Made by a program: the position numbers and the translations under genes. 64,000 bases of DNA, from NCBI GenBank assembly GCA_032622095.1, contig CP136062.1:223896578-223960577 (forward strand). Direction: 5' to 3'. This document shows, piece by piece, positions 18,948 to 35,443 of the stretch (position 1 is its first letter; each line of letters starts with the position of its first letter). The notes beneath the pieces are model-generated. The model made no database searches and was not told where the DNA came from. It saw nothing but the letters and a program-made list of their open reading frames with translations. Source of the DNA: Siphonodentalium dalli. Taxonomy: Eukaryota; Mollusca; Scaphopoda; Gadilida; Siphonodentaliidae.

Positions 18948-21900
18948 ATGAGGCAACAATACACTGCCGTTGTATATCAGTATTATATAATGAGGCAACA
19001 GCACACTGACGTTGTTTTTCAGTATTATATAATGAGGCAACAATACACTGACGTTGTATATCAGTATTATAATGAGGCAACAATACACTGACGTTGTATA
19101 TCAGTATTATATAATGAGGCAACAATACACTGACGTTGTATATCAGTATTATATAATGCGGCAACAATACACTGACGTTGTATATCAGTATTATATAATG
19201 AGGCAACAATACACTGACGTTGTATATCAGTATTATATAATGAGGCAACAATACACTGACGTTGTGTATCAGTATTATATAATGAGGCAACAATACACTG
19301 ACATTGTATATCATTATTATATAATGAGGCAACACTAAACTGACGTTGTATATCATTATTATATAATGAGGCAACAATACACTGACATTGTATATCATTA
19401 TTATATAATGAGGCAACAATACACTGACGTTGTATATCCGTATCATATAATGAGGTAACAATACACTGACGTTGTATATCAGTATTATATAATGAGGCAA
19501 CAATACACTGACATTGTGTATCAGTATTATATAATGAGGCAACAATACACTGACGTTGTATATCAGTATTATATAATGAGGCAACAATACACTGACATTG
19601 TATATCAGTATTATATAATGAGGCAACAATACACTGACGTTGTATATCAGTATTATATAATGAGGCAACAATACACTGACGTTGTATATCAGTATTATAT
19701 AATGAGGCAACAATACACTGACGTTGTATATCAGTATTATATAATGAGGCAACAATACACTGACATTGTATATCAGTATTATATAATGAGGCAACAATAC
19801 ATTGACATTGTATATACTTATTATATGATGAGGCAACATTACACTGCCGTTGTATATACTTATTATATAATGAGGCAACAATACACTGACGTATATCAGT
19901 ATTATATAATGAGGCAACAATACACTGACGTATATCAGTATTATATAATGAGGCAACAATACACTGACGTTGTATATCATTATTATATAATGAGGCAACA
20001 ATACACTGACGTTGTATATCATTATTATATAATGAGACAACAATACACTGACGTTGTATATCATTATTATATAATGAGGCAACAATACACTGACGTTGTA
20101 TATCATTATTATATAATGAGGCAACTATACTGACGTTGTATATCAGTATTATATAATGAGGCAACAATACACTGACGTTGTATATCATTATTATATAATG
20201 AGGCAACAATACACTGACGTTGTATGTCATTATTATATAATGAGGCATCAATACAGTAACGTTGTATATCATTATTATATAATGAGGCAACAATACACTG
20301 ACGCTGTATATCATTATTATATAATGAGGCAACAATAAACTGACGTTGTATATCATTATTATATAATGAGGCAACAATACACTGACGTTGTATATGAGTA
20401 TTATATAATTAGTTGTATATGAGTATTATATAATGAGTTGTATATCAGTATTATATAATGAGGCAACAATAAACTGACGTTGAATATCATTATTATATAA
20501 TGAGGCAACAATACACTGACGTTGTATATGAGTATAATATAATGAGTTGTATATCAGTATTATATAATGAGTTGTATATCAGTATTATATAATGAGTTGT
20601 ATATCAGTATTATATAATGAGGCAACAATACACTGACGTTGTATATCAGTATTATATAATGAGGAAACAATACACTGACGTTGTATATCATTATTATATA
20701 ATGAGGCAACAATACACTGACGTTGTACATCATTATTATATAATGAGGCAACAATACACTGACGTGGTATATCATTATTATATAATGAGGCAACAATACA
20801 CTGACGTTGTATATCAGTATTATATAATGAGGCAACAATACACTGACGTTGTATATCAGTATTGTATAATGAGTTGTATATCAGTATTATATAATGAGTT
20901 CTATATCAGTATTATATAATGAGGCAACAATACACTGACGTTGTATATCATTATATAATAAGGCAACAATACACTGACATTGTATATACTTATTATATAA
21001 TGAGGCAACATTACACTGACGTTGTATATACTTATTATATAATGAGGCAACAATGCACTGACATTGTATATACTTATTCTATAATGAGGCAACAATACAC
21101 TGATGTTGTATATCATTATTATATAATGAGGCAACAATACACTGACATTGTATATACTTATTATATAATGAGGCAACATTACACTGACGTTGTATATACT
21201 TATTATATAATGAGGCAACAATACACTGACGTTGTATATCAGTATTATATAATGAGGCAACAATACACTGACGCTGTATATCATTATTATATAATGAGGC
21301 AACAATACACTGACGTTGTATATCAGTATTATATACTGAGGCAACAATACACTGACGTATATCATTATTATATAATGAGGCAACAATACACTGACGTTGT
21401 ATGTCATTATTATATAATGAGGCATCAATACACTGACGTTGTATATCATTCTTATATAATGAGGCAACAATACACTGACGTTGTATATCATTATTGTATA
21501 ATGAGGCAACAATACACTGACGTTGTATATCATTATTATATAATGAGGCAACAATACACTGACGTTGTATATCATTATTATATGAGGCAACAATACACTG
21601 ACGTTGTATATCATTATTATATAATGAGGCAACAATACACTGACGTTGTATATGAGTATTATATAATGAGTTGTATATCAGTATTATATAATGAGTTGTA
21701 TATCAGTATTATATAATGAGGCAACAATACACTGACGTTGTATATCATTATATAATGAGGCAACAATACACTGACGTGGTATATCATTATTATATAATGA
21801 GGCAACAATACACTGACGTTGTATATCATTATTATATAATGAGGCAACAATACACTGACGTTGTATATCATTATTATATAATGAGGCAACAATACACTGA

Positions 21901-24900
21901 CGTTGTATATTAGTATTATTTAATGAGGCAACAATACACTGACGCTGTATATCAGTATTATATAATGAGGCAACAATAATCTGACGTTGTATATCAGTAT
22001 TATATAATGAGGCAACAATACACTGACGTTGTATATCAGTATTATATAATGAGGCAACAATACACTGACGTTGTATATCAGTATTATATAATGAGGCAAC
22101 AATACACTGACGTTGTATATCAGTATTATATAATGCGGCAACAATACACTGACGTTGTATATCAGTATTATATAATGAGGCAACAATACACTGACGTTGT
22201 ATATCAGTATTATATAATGAGGCAACAATACACTGACGTTGTGTATCAGTATTATATAATGAGGCAACAATACACTGACATTGTATATCATTATTATATA
22301 ATGAGGCAACACTAAACTGACGTTGTATATCATTATTATATAATGAGGCAACAATACACTGACATTGTATATCATTATTATATAATGAGGAAACAATACA
22401 CTGACGTTGTATATCCGTATCATATAATGAGGTAACAATACACTGACGTTGTATATCAGTATTATATAATGAGGCAACAATACACTGACATTGTGTATCA
22501 GTATTATATAATGAGGCAACAATACACTGACGTTGTATATCAGTATTATATAATGAGGCAACAATACACTGACATTGTATATCAGTATTATATAATGAGG
22601 CAACAATACACTGACGTTGTATATCAGTATTATATAATGAGGCAACAATACACTGACGTTGTATATCAGTATTATATAATGAGGCAACAATACACTGACG
22701 TTGTATATCAGTATTATATAATGAGGCAACAATACACTGACATTGTATATCAGTATTATATAATGAGGCAACAATACATTGACATTGTATATACTTATTA
22801 TATGATGAGGCAACATTACACTGCCGTTGTATATACTTATTATATAATGAGGCAACAATACACTGACGTATATCAGTATTATATAATGAGGCAACAATAC
22901 ACTGACGTATATCAGTATTATATAATGAGGCAACAATACACTGACGTTGTATATCATTATTATATAATGAGGCAACAATACACTGACGTTGTATATCATT
23001 ATTATATAATGAGACAACAATACACTGACGTATATCAGTATTATATAATGAGGCAACAATACACTGACGTTGTATATCATTATTATATAATGAGGCAACT
23101 ATACTGACGTTGTATATCAGTATTATATAATGAGGCAACAATACACTGACGTTGTATATCATTATTATATAATGAGGCAACAATACACTGACGTTGTATG
23201 TCATTTTTATATAATGAGGCATCAATACACTGACGTTGTATATCATTATTATATAATGAGGCAACAATACACTGACGCTGTATATCATTATTATATAATG
23301 AGGCAACAATACACTGACGTTGTATATGAGTATTATATAATTAGTTGTATATAAGTATTATATAATGAGTTGTATATCAGTATTATATAATGAGGCAACA
23401 ATAAACTGACGTTGTATATCATTATTATATAATGAGGCAACAATACACTGACGTTGTATATGAGTATTATATCAGTATTATATAATGAGTTGTATATCAG
23501 TATTATATAATGAGGCAACAATACACTGACGTTGTATATCAGTATTATATAATGAGGCAACAATACACTGACGTTGTATATCATTATTATATAATGAGGC
23601 AACAATACACTGACGTTGTACATCATTATTATATAATGAGGCAACAATACACTGACGTGGTATATCAGTATTATATACTGAGGCAACAATACACTGACGT
23701 ATATCATTATTATATAATGAGGCAACAATACACTGACGTTGTATGTCATTATTATATAATGAGGCATCAATACACTGACGTTGTATATCATTATTATATA
23801 ATGAGGCAACAATACACTGACGTTGTATATCATTATTGTATAATGAGGCAACAATACACTGACGTTGTATATCATTATTATATAATGAGGCAACAATACA
23901 CTGACGTTGTATATCATTATTATATGAGGCAACAATACACTGACGTTGTATATCATTATTATATAATGAGGCAACAATACACTGACGTTGTATATGAGTA
24001 TTATATAATGAGTTGTATATCAGTATTATATAATGAGTTGTATATCAGTATTATATAATGAGGCAACAATACACTGACGTTGTATATCATTATATAATGA
24101 GGCAACAATACACTGACGTGGTATATCATTATTATATAATGAGGCAACAATACACTGACGTTGTATATCATTATTATATAATGAGGCAACAATACACTGA
24201 CGTTGTATATCATTATTATATAATGAGGCAACAATACACTGACGTTGTATATTAGTATTATTTAATGAGGCAACAATACACTGACGCTGTATATCAGTAT
24301 TATATAATGAGGCAACAATAATCTGACGTTGTATATCAGTATTATATAATGAGGCAACAATACACTGACGTTGTATATCAGTATTATATAATGAGGCAAC
24401 AATACACTGACGTTGTATATCAGTATTATATAATGAGGCAACAATACACTGACGTTGTATATCAGTATTATATAATGCGGCAACAATACACTGACGTTGT
24501 ATATCAGTATTATATAATGAGGCAACAATACACTGACGTTGTATATCAGTATTATATAATGAGGCAACAATACACTGACGTTGTGTATCAGTATTATATA
24601 ATGAGGCAACAATACACTGACATTGTATATCATTATTATATAATGAGGCAACACTAAACTGACGTTGTATATCATTATTATATAATGAGGCAACAATACA
24701 CTGACATTGTATATCATTATTATATAATGAGGAAACAATACACTGACGTTGTATATCCGTATCATATAATGAGGTAACAATACACTGACGTTGTATATCA
24801 GTATTATATAATGAGGCAACAATACACTGACATTGTGTATCAGTATTATATAATGAGGCAACAATACACTGACGTTGTATATCAGTATTATATAATGAGG

Positions 24901-27900
24901 CAACAATACACTGACATTGTATATCAGTATTATATAATGAGGCAACAATACACTGACGTTGTATATCAGTATTATATAATGAGGCAACAATACACTGACG
25001 TTGTATATCAGTATTATATAATGAGGCAACAATACACTGACGTTGTATATCAGTATTATATAATGAGGCAACAATACACTGACATTGTATATCAGTATTA
25101 TATAATGAGGCAACAATACATTGACATTGTATATACTTATTATATGATGAGGCAACATTACACTGCCGTTGTATATACTTATTATGTAATGAGGCAACAA
25201 TACACTGACGTATATCAGTATTATATAATGAGGCAACAATACACTGACGTTGTATATCATTATTATATAATGAGGCAACTATACTGACGTTGTATATCAG
25301 TATTATATAATGAGGCAACAATACACTGACGTTGTATATCATTATTATATAATGAGGCAACAATACACTGACGTTGTATGTCATTTTTATATAATGAGGC
25401 AACAATACACTGACGTTGTATATGAGTATTATATAATGAGTTGTATATGAGTATTATATAATGAGTTGTATATGAGTATTATATAATGAGTTGTATATCA
25501 GTATTATATAATGAGTTGTATATCAGTATTATATAATGAGGCAACAATACACTGACGTTGTATATCAGTATTATATAATGAGGCAACAATACACTGACGT
25601 TGTATATCATTATTATATAATGAGGCAACAATACACTGACGTTGTACATCATTATTATATAATGAGGCAACAATACACTGACGTGGTATATCAGTATTAT
25701 ATACTGAGGCAACAATACACTGACGTATATCATTATTATATAATGAGGCAACAATACACTGACGTTGTATGTCATTATTATATAATGAGGCATCAATACA
25801 CTGACGTTGTATATCATTATTATATAATGAGGCAACAATACACTGACGTTGTATATCATTATTGTATAATGAGGCAACAATACACTGACGTTGTATATCA
25901 TTATTATATAATGAGGCAACAATACACTGACGTTGTATATCATTATTATATGAGGCAACAATACACTGACGTTGTATATCATTATTATATAATGAGGCAA
26001 CAATACACTGACGTTGTATATGAGTATTATATAATGAGTTGTATATCAGTATTATATAATGAGTTGTATATCAGTATTATATAATGAGGCAACAATACAC
26101 TGACGTTGTATATCATTATATAATGAGGCAACAATACACTGACGTGGTATATCAGTATTATATAATGAGGCAACAATACACTGACGTTGTATATCATTAT
26201 TATATAATGAGGCAACAATACACTGACGTTGTATATCATTATTATATAATGAGGCAACAATACACTGACGTTGTATATTAGTATTATTTAATGAGGCAAC
26301 AATACACTGACGCTGTATATCAGTATTATATAATGAGGCAACAATAATCTGACGTTGTATATCAGTATTATATAATGAGGCAACAATACACTGACGTTGT
26401 ATATCAGTATTATATAATGAGGCAACAATACACTGACGTTGTATATCAGTATTATATAATGAGGCAACAATACACTGACGTTGTATATCAGTATTATATA
26501 ATGCGGCAACAATACACTGACGTTGTATATCAGTATTATATAATGAGGCAACAATACACTGACGTTGTATATCAGTATTATATAATGAGGCAACAATACA
26601 CTGACGTTGTGTATCAGTATTATATAATGAGGCAACAATACACTGACATTGTATATCATTATTATATAATGAGGCAACACTAAACTGACGTTGTATATCA
26701 TTATTATATAATGAGGCAACAATACACTGACATTGTATATCATTATTATATAATGAGGCAACAATACACTGACGTTGTACATCATTATTATATAATGAGG
26801 CAACAATACACTGACGTGGTATATCAGTATTATATACTGAGGCAACAATACACTGACGTATATCATTATTATATAATGAGGCAACAATACACTGACGTTG
26901 TATGTCATTATTATATAATGAGGCATCAATACACTGACGTTGTATATCATTATTATATAATGAGGCAACAATACACTGACGTTGTATATCATTATTGTAT
27001 AATGAGGCAACAATACACTGACGTTGTATATCATTATTATATAATGAGGCAACAATACACTGACGTTGTATATCATTATTATATGAGGCAACAATACACT
27101 GACGTTGTATATCATTATTATATAATGAGGCAACAATACACTGACGTTGTATATGAGTATTATATAATGAGTTGTATATCAGTATTATATAATGAGTTGT
27201 ATATCAGTATTATATAATGAGGCAACAATACACTGACGTTGTATATCATTATATAATGAGGCAACAATACACTGACGTGGTATATCATTATTATATAATG
27301 AGGCAACAATACACTGACGTTGTATATCATTATTATATAATGAGGCAACAATACACTGACGTTGTATATCATTATTATATAATGAGGCAACAATACACTG
27401 ACGTTGTATATTAGTATTATTTAATGAGGCAACAATACACTGACGCTGTATATCAGTATTATATAATGAGGCAACAATAATCTGACGTTGTATATCAGTA
27501 TTATATAATGAGGCAACAATACACTGACGTTGTATATCAGTATTATATAATGAGGCAACAATACACTGACGTTGTATATCAGTATTATATAATGAGGCAA
27601 CAATACACTGACGTTGTATATCAGTATTATATAATGCGGCAACAATACACTGACGTTGTATATCAGTATTATATAATGAGGCAACAATACACTGACGTTG
27701 TATATCAGTATTATATAATGAGGCAACAATACACTGACGTTGTGTATCAGTATTATATAATGAGGCAACAATACACTGACATTGTATATCATTATTATAT
27801 AATGAGGCAACACTAAACTGACGTTGTATATCATTATTATATAATGAGGCAACAATACACTGACATTGTATATCATTATTATATAATGAGGAAACAATAC

Positions 27901-30900
27901 ACTGACGTTGTATATCCGTATCATATAATGAGGTAACAATACACTGACGTTGTATATCAGTATTATATAATGAGGCAACAATACACTGACATTGTGTATC
28001 AGTATTATATAATGAGGCAACAATACACTGACGTTGTATATCAGTATTATATAATGAGGCAACAATACACTGACATTGTATATCAGTATTATATAATGAG
28101 GCAACAATACACTGACGTTGTATATCAGTATTATATAATGAGGCAACAATACACTGACGTTGTATATCAGTATTATATAATGAGGCAACAATACACTGAC
28201 GTTGTATATCAGTATTATATAATGAGGCAACAATACACTGACATTGTATATCAGTATTATATAATGAGGCAACAATACATTGACATTGTATATACTTATT
28301 ATATGATGAGGCAACATTACACTGCCGTTGTATATACTTATTATGTAATGAGGCAACAATACACTGACGTATATCAGTATTATATAATGAGGCAACAATA
28401 CACTGACGTTGTATATCATTATTATATAATGAGGCAACTATACTGACGTTGTATATCAGTATTATATAATGAGGCAACAATACACTGACGTTGTATATCA
28501 TTATTATATAATGAGGCAACAATACACTGACGTTGTATGTCATTTTTATATAATGAGGCAACAATACACTGACGTTGTATATGAGTATTATATAATGAGT
28601 TGTATATGAGTATTATATAATGAGTTGTATATGAGTATTATATAATGAGTTGTATATCAGTATTATATAATGAGTTGTATATCAGTATTATATAATGAGG
28701 CAACAATACACTGACGTTGTATATCAGTATTATATAATGAGGCAACAATACACTGACGTTGTATATCATTATTATATAATGAGGCAACAATACACTGACG
28801 TTGTACATCATTATTATATAATGAGGCAACAATACACTGACGTGGTATATCAGTATTATATACTGAGGCAACAATACACTGACGTATATCATTATTATAT
28901 AATGAGGCAACAATACACTGACGTTGTATGTCATTATTATATAATGAGGCATCAATACACTGACGTTGTATATCATTATTATATAATGAGGCAACAATAC
29001 ACTGACGTTGTATATCATTATTGTATAATGAGGCAACAATACACTGACGTTGTATATCATTATTATATAATGAGGCAACAATACACTGACGTTGTATATC
29101 ATTATTATATGAGGCAACAATACACTGACGTTGTATATCATTATTATATAATGAGGCAACAATACACTGACGTTGTATATGAGTATTATATAATGAGTTG
29201 TATATCAGTATTATATAATGAGTTGTATATCAGTATTATATAATGAGGCAACAATACACTGACGTTGTATATCATTATATAATGAGGCAACAATACACTG
29301 ACGTGGTATATCAGTATTATATAATGAGGCAACAATACACTGACGTTGTATATCATTATTATATAATGAGGCAACAATACACTGACGTTGTATATCATTA
29401 TTATATAATGAGGCAACAATACACTGACGTTGTATATTAGTATTATTTAATGAGGCAACAATACACTGACGCTGTATATCAGTATTATATAATGAGGCAA
29501 CAATAATCTGACGTTGTATATCAGTATTATATAATGAGGCAACAATACACTGACGTTGTATATCAGTATTATATAATGAGGCAACAATACACTGACGTTG
29601 TATATCAGTATTATATAATGAGGCAACAATACACTGACGTTGTATATCAGTATTATATAATGCGGCAACAATACACTGACGTTGTATATCAGTATTATAT
29701 AATGAGGCAACAATACACTGACGTTGTATATCAGTATTATATAATGAGGCAACAATACACTGACGTTGTGTATCAGTATTATATAATGAGGCAACAATAC
29801 ACTGACATTGTATATCATTATTATATAATGAGGCAACACTAAACTGACGTTGTATATCATTATTATATAATGAGGCAACAATACACTGACATTGTATATC
29901 ATTATTATATAATGAGGAAACAATACACTGACGTTGTATATCCGTATCATATAATGAGGTAACAATACACTGACGTTGTATATCAGTATTATATAATGAG
30001 GCAACAATACACTGACATTGTGTATCAGTATTATATAATGAGGCAACAATACACTGACGTTGTATATCAGTATTATATAATGAGGCAACAATACACTGAC
30101 ATTGTATATCAGTATTATATAATGAGGCAACAATACACTGACGTTGTATATCAGTATTATATAATGAGGCAACAATACACTGACGTTGTATATCAGTATT
30201 ATATAATGAGGCAACAATACACTGACGTTGTATATCAGTATTATATAATGAGGCAACAATACACTGACATTGTATATCAGTATTATATAATGAGGCAACA
30301 ATACATTGACATTGTATATACTTATTATATGATGAGGCAACATTACACTGCCGTTGTATATACTTATTATGTAATGAGGCAACAATACACTGACGTATAT
30401 CAGTATTATATAATGAGGCAACAATACACTGACGTATATTAGTATTATATAATGAGGCAACAATACACTGACGTTGTATATCATTATTATATAATGAGGC
30501 AACAATACACTGACGTTGTATATCATTATTATATAATGAGACAACAATACACTGACGTATATCAGTATTATATAATGAGGCAACAATACACTGACGTTGT
30601 ATATCATTATTATATAATGAGGCAACTATACTGACGTTGTATATCAGTATTATATAATGAGGCAACAATACACTGACGTTGTATATCATTATTATATAAT
30701 GAGGCAACAATACACTGACGTTGTATGTCATTTTTATATAATGAGGCATAAATACACTGACGTTGTATATCATTATTATATAATGAGGCAACAATACACT
30801 GACGCTGTATATCATTATTATATAATGAGGCAACAATACACTGACGTTGTATATGAGTATTATATAATTAGTTGTATATAAGTATTATATAATGAGTTGT

Positions 30901-33900
30901 ATATCAGTATTATATAATGAGGCAACAATAAACTGACGTTGTATATCATTATTATATAATGAGGCAACAATACACTGACGTTGTATATGAGTATTATATA
31001 ATGAGTTGTATATCAGTATTATATAATGAGTTGTATATCAGTATTATATAATGAGTTGTATATCAGTATTATATAATGAGTCAACAATACACTGACGTTG
31101 TATATCAGTATTATATAATGAGGCAACAATACACTGACGTTGTATATCATTATTATATAATGAGGCAACAATACACTGACGTTGTACATCATTATTATAT
31201 AATGAGGCAACAATACACTGACGTGGTATATCATTATTATATAATGAGGCAACAATACACTGACGTTGTATATCAGTATTATATAATGAGGCAACAATAC
31301 ACTGACGTTGTATATCAGTATTGTATAATGAGTTGTATATCAGTATTATATAATGAGTTCTATATCAGTATTATATAATGAGGCAACAATACACTGACGT
31401 TGTATATCATTATATAATGAGGCAACAATACACTGACATTGTATATACTTATTATATAATGAGGCAACATTACACTGACGTTGTATATACTTATTATATA
31501 ATGAGGCAACATTACACTGACGTTGTATATACTTATTATATAATGAGGCAACAATACACTGACATTGTATATACTTATTATATAATGAGGCAACAACACA
31601 CTGATGTTGTATATCATTATTATATAATGAGGCAACAATACACTGACATTGTATATACTTATTATATAATGAGGCAACATTACACTGACGTTGTATATAC
31701 TTATTATATAATGAGGCAACAATACACTGACGTTGTATATCAGTATTATATAATGAGGCAACAATACACTGACGCTGTATATCATTATTATATAATGAGG
31801 CAACAATACACTGACGTTGTATATCAGTATTATATAATGAGGCAACAATACACGGACGTATATCATTATTATATAATGAGGCAACAATACACTGACGTTG
31901 TATGTCATTATTATATAATGAGGCATCAATACACTGACGTTGTATATCATTATTATATAATGAGGCAACAATACACTGACGTTGTATATCATTATTGTAT
32001 AATGAGGCAACAATACACTGACGTTGTATATCATTATTATATAATGAGGCAACAATACACTGACGTTGTATATCATTATTATATGAGGCAACAATACACT
32101 GACGTTGTATATCATTATTATATAATGAGGCAACAATACACTGACGTTGTATATGAGTATTATATAATGAGTTGTATATCAGTATTATATAATGAGTTGT
32201 ATATCATTATTATATAATGAGGCAACAATACACTGACGTTGTATATCATTATATAATGAGGCAACAATACACTGACGTGGTATATCATTATTATATAATG
32301 AGGCAACAATACACTGACGTTGTATATCATTATTATATAATGAGGCAACAATACACTGACGTTGTATATCATTATTATATAATGAGGCAACAGTACACTG
32401 ACGTTGTATATTAGTATTATTTAATGAGGCAACAATACACTGACGCTGTATATCAGTATTATATAATGAGGCAACAATACACTGACGTTGTATATCAGTA
32501 TTATATAATGAGGCAACAATATAATTAGTATATACAACTGACGTTGTATATCATTATTATATAATGAGGCAACAATACACTGACATTGTATATCAGTATT
32601 ATATAATGAGGCAACAATACACTGACATTGTATATCAGTATTATATAATGAGGCAACAATACACTGACGTTGTATATCAGTATTATATAATGAGGCAACA
32701 ATACACTGACGTTGTATATCAGTATTATATAATGAGGCAACAATACACTGACATTGTATATCAGTATTATATAATGAGTTGTATATCAGTATTATATAAT
32801 GAGGCAACAATACACTTATATTGTATATACTTATTATATAATGAGGCAACAATACACTGACGTTGTATGTACTTATTATATAATGAGGCAACAATACACT
32901 GACGTTGTATACCAGTATTATATAATGAGGCAACAATACACTGATATTGTATATCAGTATTATATAATGAGTATATACTTATTATATAATGATGCAACAT
33001 TACACTGACGTTGTATATACTTACTATATAATGAGGCAACAATACACTGACGTATATCAGTATTATATAATGAGGCAACAATACACTGACGTATATCAGT
33101 ATTATATAATGAGGCAACAATACACTTATATTGTATATACTTATTATATAATGAGGCAACAATACACTGACGTTGTATACCAGTATTATATAATGAGGCA
33201 ACAATACACTGATATTGTATATCAGTATTATATAATGAGTATATACTTATTATATAATGATGCAACATTACACTGACGTTGTATATACTTATTATATAAC
33301 GAGGCAACAATACACTGACGTATATCAGTATTATATAATGAGGCAACAATACACTGACGTATATCAGTATTATATAATGAGGCAACAATACACTGACGTT
33401 GTATATCATTATTATATAATGGGGCAACAATACACTAACGTTGTATATCATTATTATATAATGAGACAACAATACACTGACGTTGTATATCATTATTATA
33501 TAATGAGGCAACAACACACTGACGTTTTATATCATTATTATATAATGAGGCAACAATACACTGACGTTGTATATCATTATTATATAATGAGGCAACAATA
33601 CACTGACGTTGTATATCATTATTATATAATGAGGCAACGATACACTGACGTTGTATATGAGTATTATATAATGAGTTGTATATCAGTATTATATAATGAG
33701 TTGTATATCATTATTATATAATGAGGCAACAATACACTGACGTTGTATATCATTATTATATAATGAGGCAGCAATACACTGACGTTGTATATCATTATTA
33801 TATAATGAGGCAACAATACACTGACGTTGTATATCAGTATTATATAATGAGGCAACAATACACTGACGTTGTATATCAGTATTATATAATGAGGCAACAA

Positions 33901-35443
33901 TACACTGACGTTGTATATCAGTATTATATAATGACGCAACAATACACTGACATTGTATATCAGTATTATATAATGAGGCAACAATGCACTTATATTGTAT
34001 ATACTTAGGCAACAATACACTGACGTTGTATATACTTATTATATAATGAGGCAACAATACACTGACGTTGTAAATCAGTATTATATAATGAGGCAACAAT
34101 ACACTGACATTGTATCTCAGTATTATATAATAAGGCAACAATGCACTGACATTGTATATACTTATTATATAATGAGGCAACAATACACTGACGTTGTATA
34201 TCAGTATTATATAATGAGGCAACAATACACTGACGTTGTATATCATTATTATATAATGAGGCAACAATACACTGACGTTGTATATCATTATTATATAATG
34301 AGGCAACAATACACTGACGTTGTATATCAGTATTATATAATGAGGCAACAATACACTGACGTTGTAAATGAGTATTATATAATGAGGCAACAATACACTG
34401 ACGGTGTATATCATTATTATATAATGAGGCAACAATACACTGACGTTGTAAATGAGTATTATATAATGAGGCAACTATACACTGACGTTGTATATGAGTA
34501 TTATATAATGAGGCAACAATACACTGACATTGTATATGAGTATTATATAATGAGTTGTATATCAGTATTATATAATGAGGCAACAATACACTTACATGTA
34601 TATTGTATATACTTATTATATAATGAGGCAACAATACACTGACGTTGTATATCAGTATTATATAATGAGGCAACAATACACTGACGTTGTATATGAGTAT
34701 TATATAATGAGGCAACAATACACTGACATTGTATATCAGTATTATATAATGAGTTGTATATCAGTATTATATAATGAGGCAACAATACACTTATATTGTA
34801 TATACTTATTATATAATGAGGCAACAATACACTGACGTTGTATATACTTATTATATAATGAGGCAACAATACACTGACGTTGTATATCAGTATTATATAA
34901 TGAGGCAACAATACACTGACATTGTATATCAGTATTATATAATGAGGCAACAATACACTGACATTGTATATACTTATTATATAATGAGGCAACATTACAC
35001 TGGCGTTGTATATACTTATTATATAATGAGGCAACAATACACTGACGTATATCAGTATTATATAATGAGCCAACACTATACTGACGTTGTATATCAGTAT
35101 TATATAATGAGGCAACAATACACTGACGTTGTATATCATTATTATATAATGAGGCAACAATACACTGACGTTGTATATCAGTATTATATAATGAGGCAAC
35201 AATTCACTGACGTTGTATATCATTATATAATGAGGCAACAATACACTGACGTTGTTATGAGTATTATATAATGAGGCAACAATACACTGACGTTGTATAT
35301 CAGTATTATATAATGAGGCAACAATACACTGACGTTGTATATCATTATTATATAATGAGGCAACAATACACTGACGTTGTATATGAGTATTATATAATGA
35401 GGCAACAATACACTGACGTTGTATATCAGTATTATATAATGAG
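18948..35443. repeat. 42-bp satellite array, 16.5 kb
   Basis: Tandem units of 42 bp begin ATGAGGCAAC, carry TGACGTTGTATATC in the middle and end ATTATATA; roughly 400 units. The unit length is a multiple of three and three of six frames lack stops, so long frames appear (one reads MRQQYTDVVYQYYI over and over). They are by-products: all three open frames repeat the same 14-residue pattern and are ended by short units. Variant units include 39-bp forms (loss of 3 bases from GTTGTATA or TATTATATA) and 25-bp forms lacking 17 bases (ATGAGTTGTATATC), often in runs of two or three. The unit includes the 10-bp palindrome ATTATATAAT and a near-dyad ATACA-CTGACGT-TGTAT. It could be pericentromeric or simply an expanded minisatellite. 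Confidence 0.95.
23560..29877. repeat. Tandem 3,159-bp higher-order repeat inside the satellite
   Basis: Unit variants recur with a fixed offset of 3,159 bp: TATACTG (23674 and 26833), the rare GTATATCCGT (24751 and 27910), and the 25-bp clusters (24001 and 27160; 26027 and 29186). The match runs from about 23,560 to a first mismatch near 26,759/29,918. So the satellite here grows by large block duplication, not only unit by unit. Confidence 0.75.

Noticed and set aside
18928-35271. Long open frames of the MLPHYIILIYNVSV, QCIVASLYNTDI and MRQQYTDVVYQYYI type
   Set aside because: They are translations of the 42-bp satellite in several frames and both strands; nothing singles one out as a gene.
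18948-35443. CRISPR array
   Set aside because: Units are contiguous without unique spacers, and the sequence context is eukaryotic.
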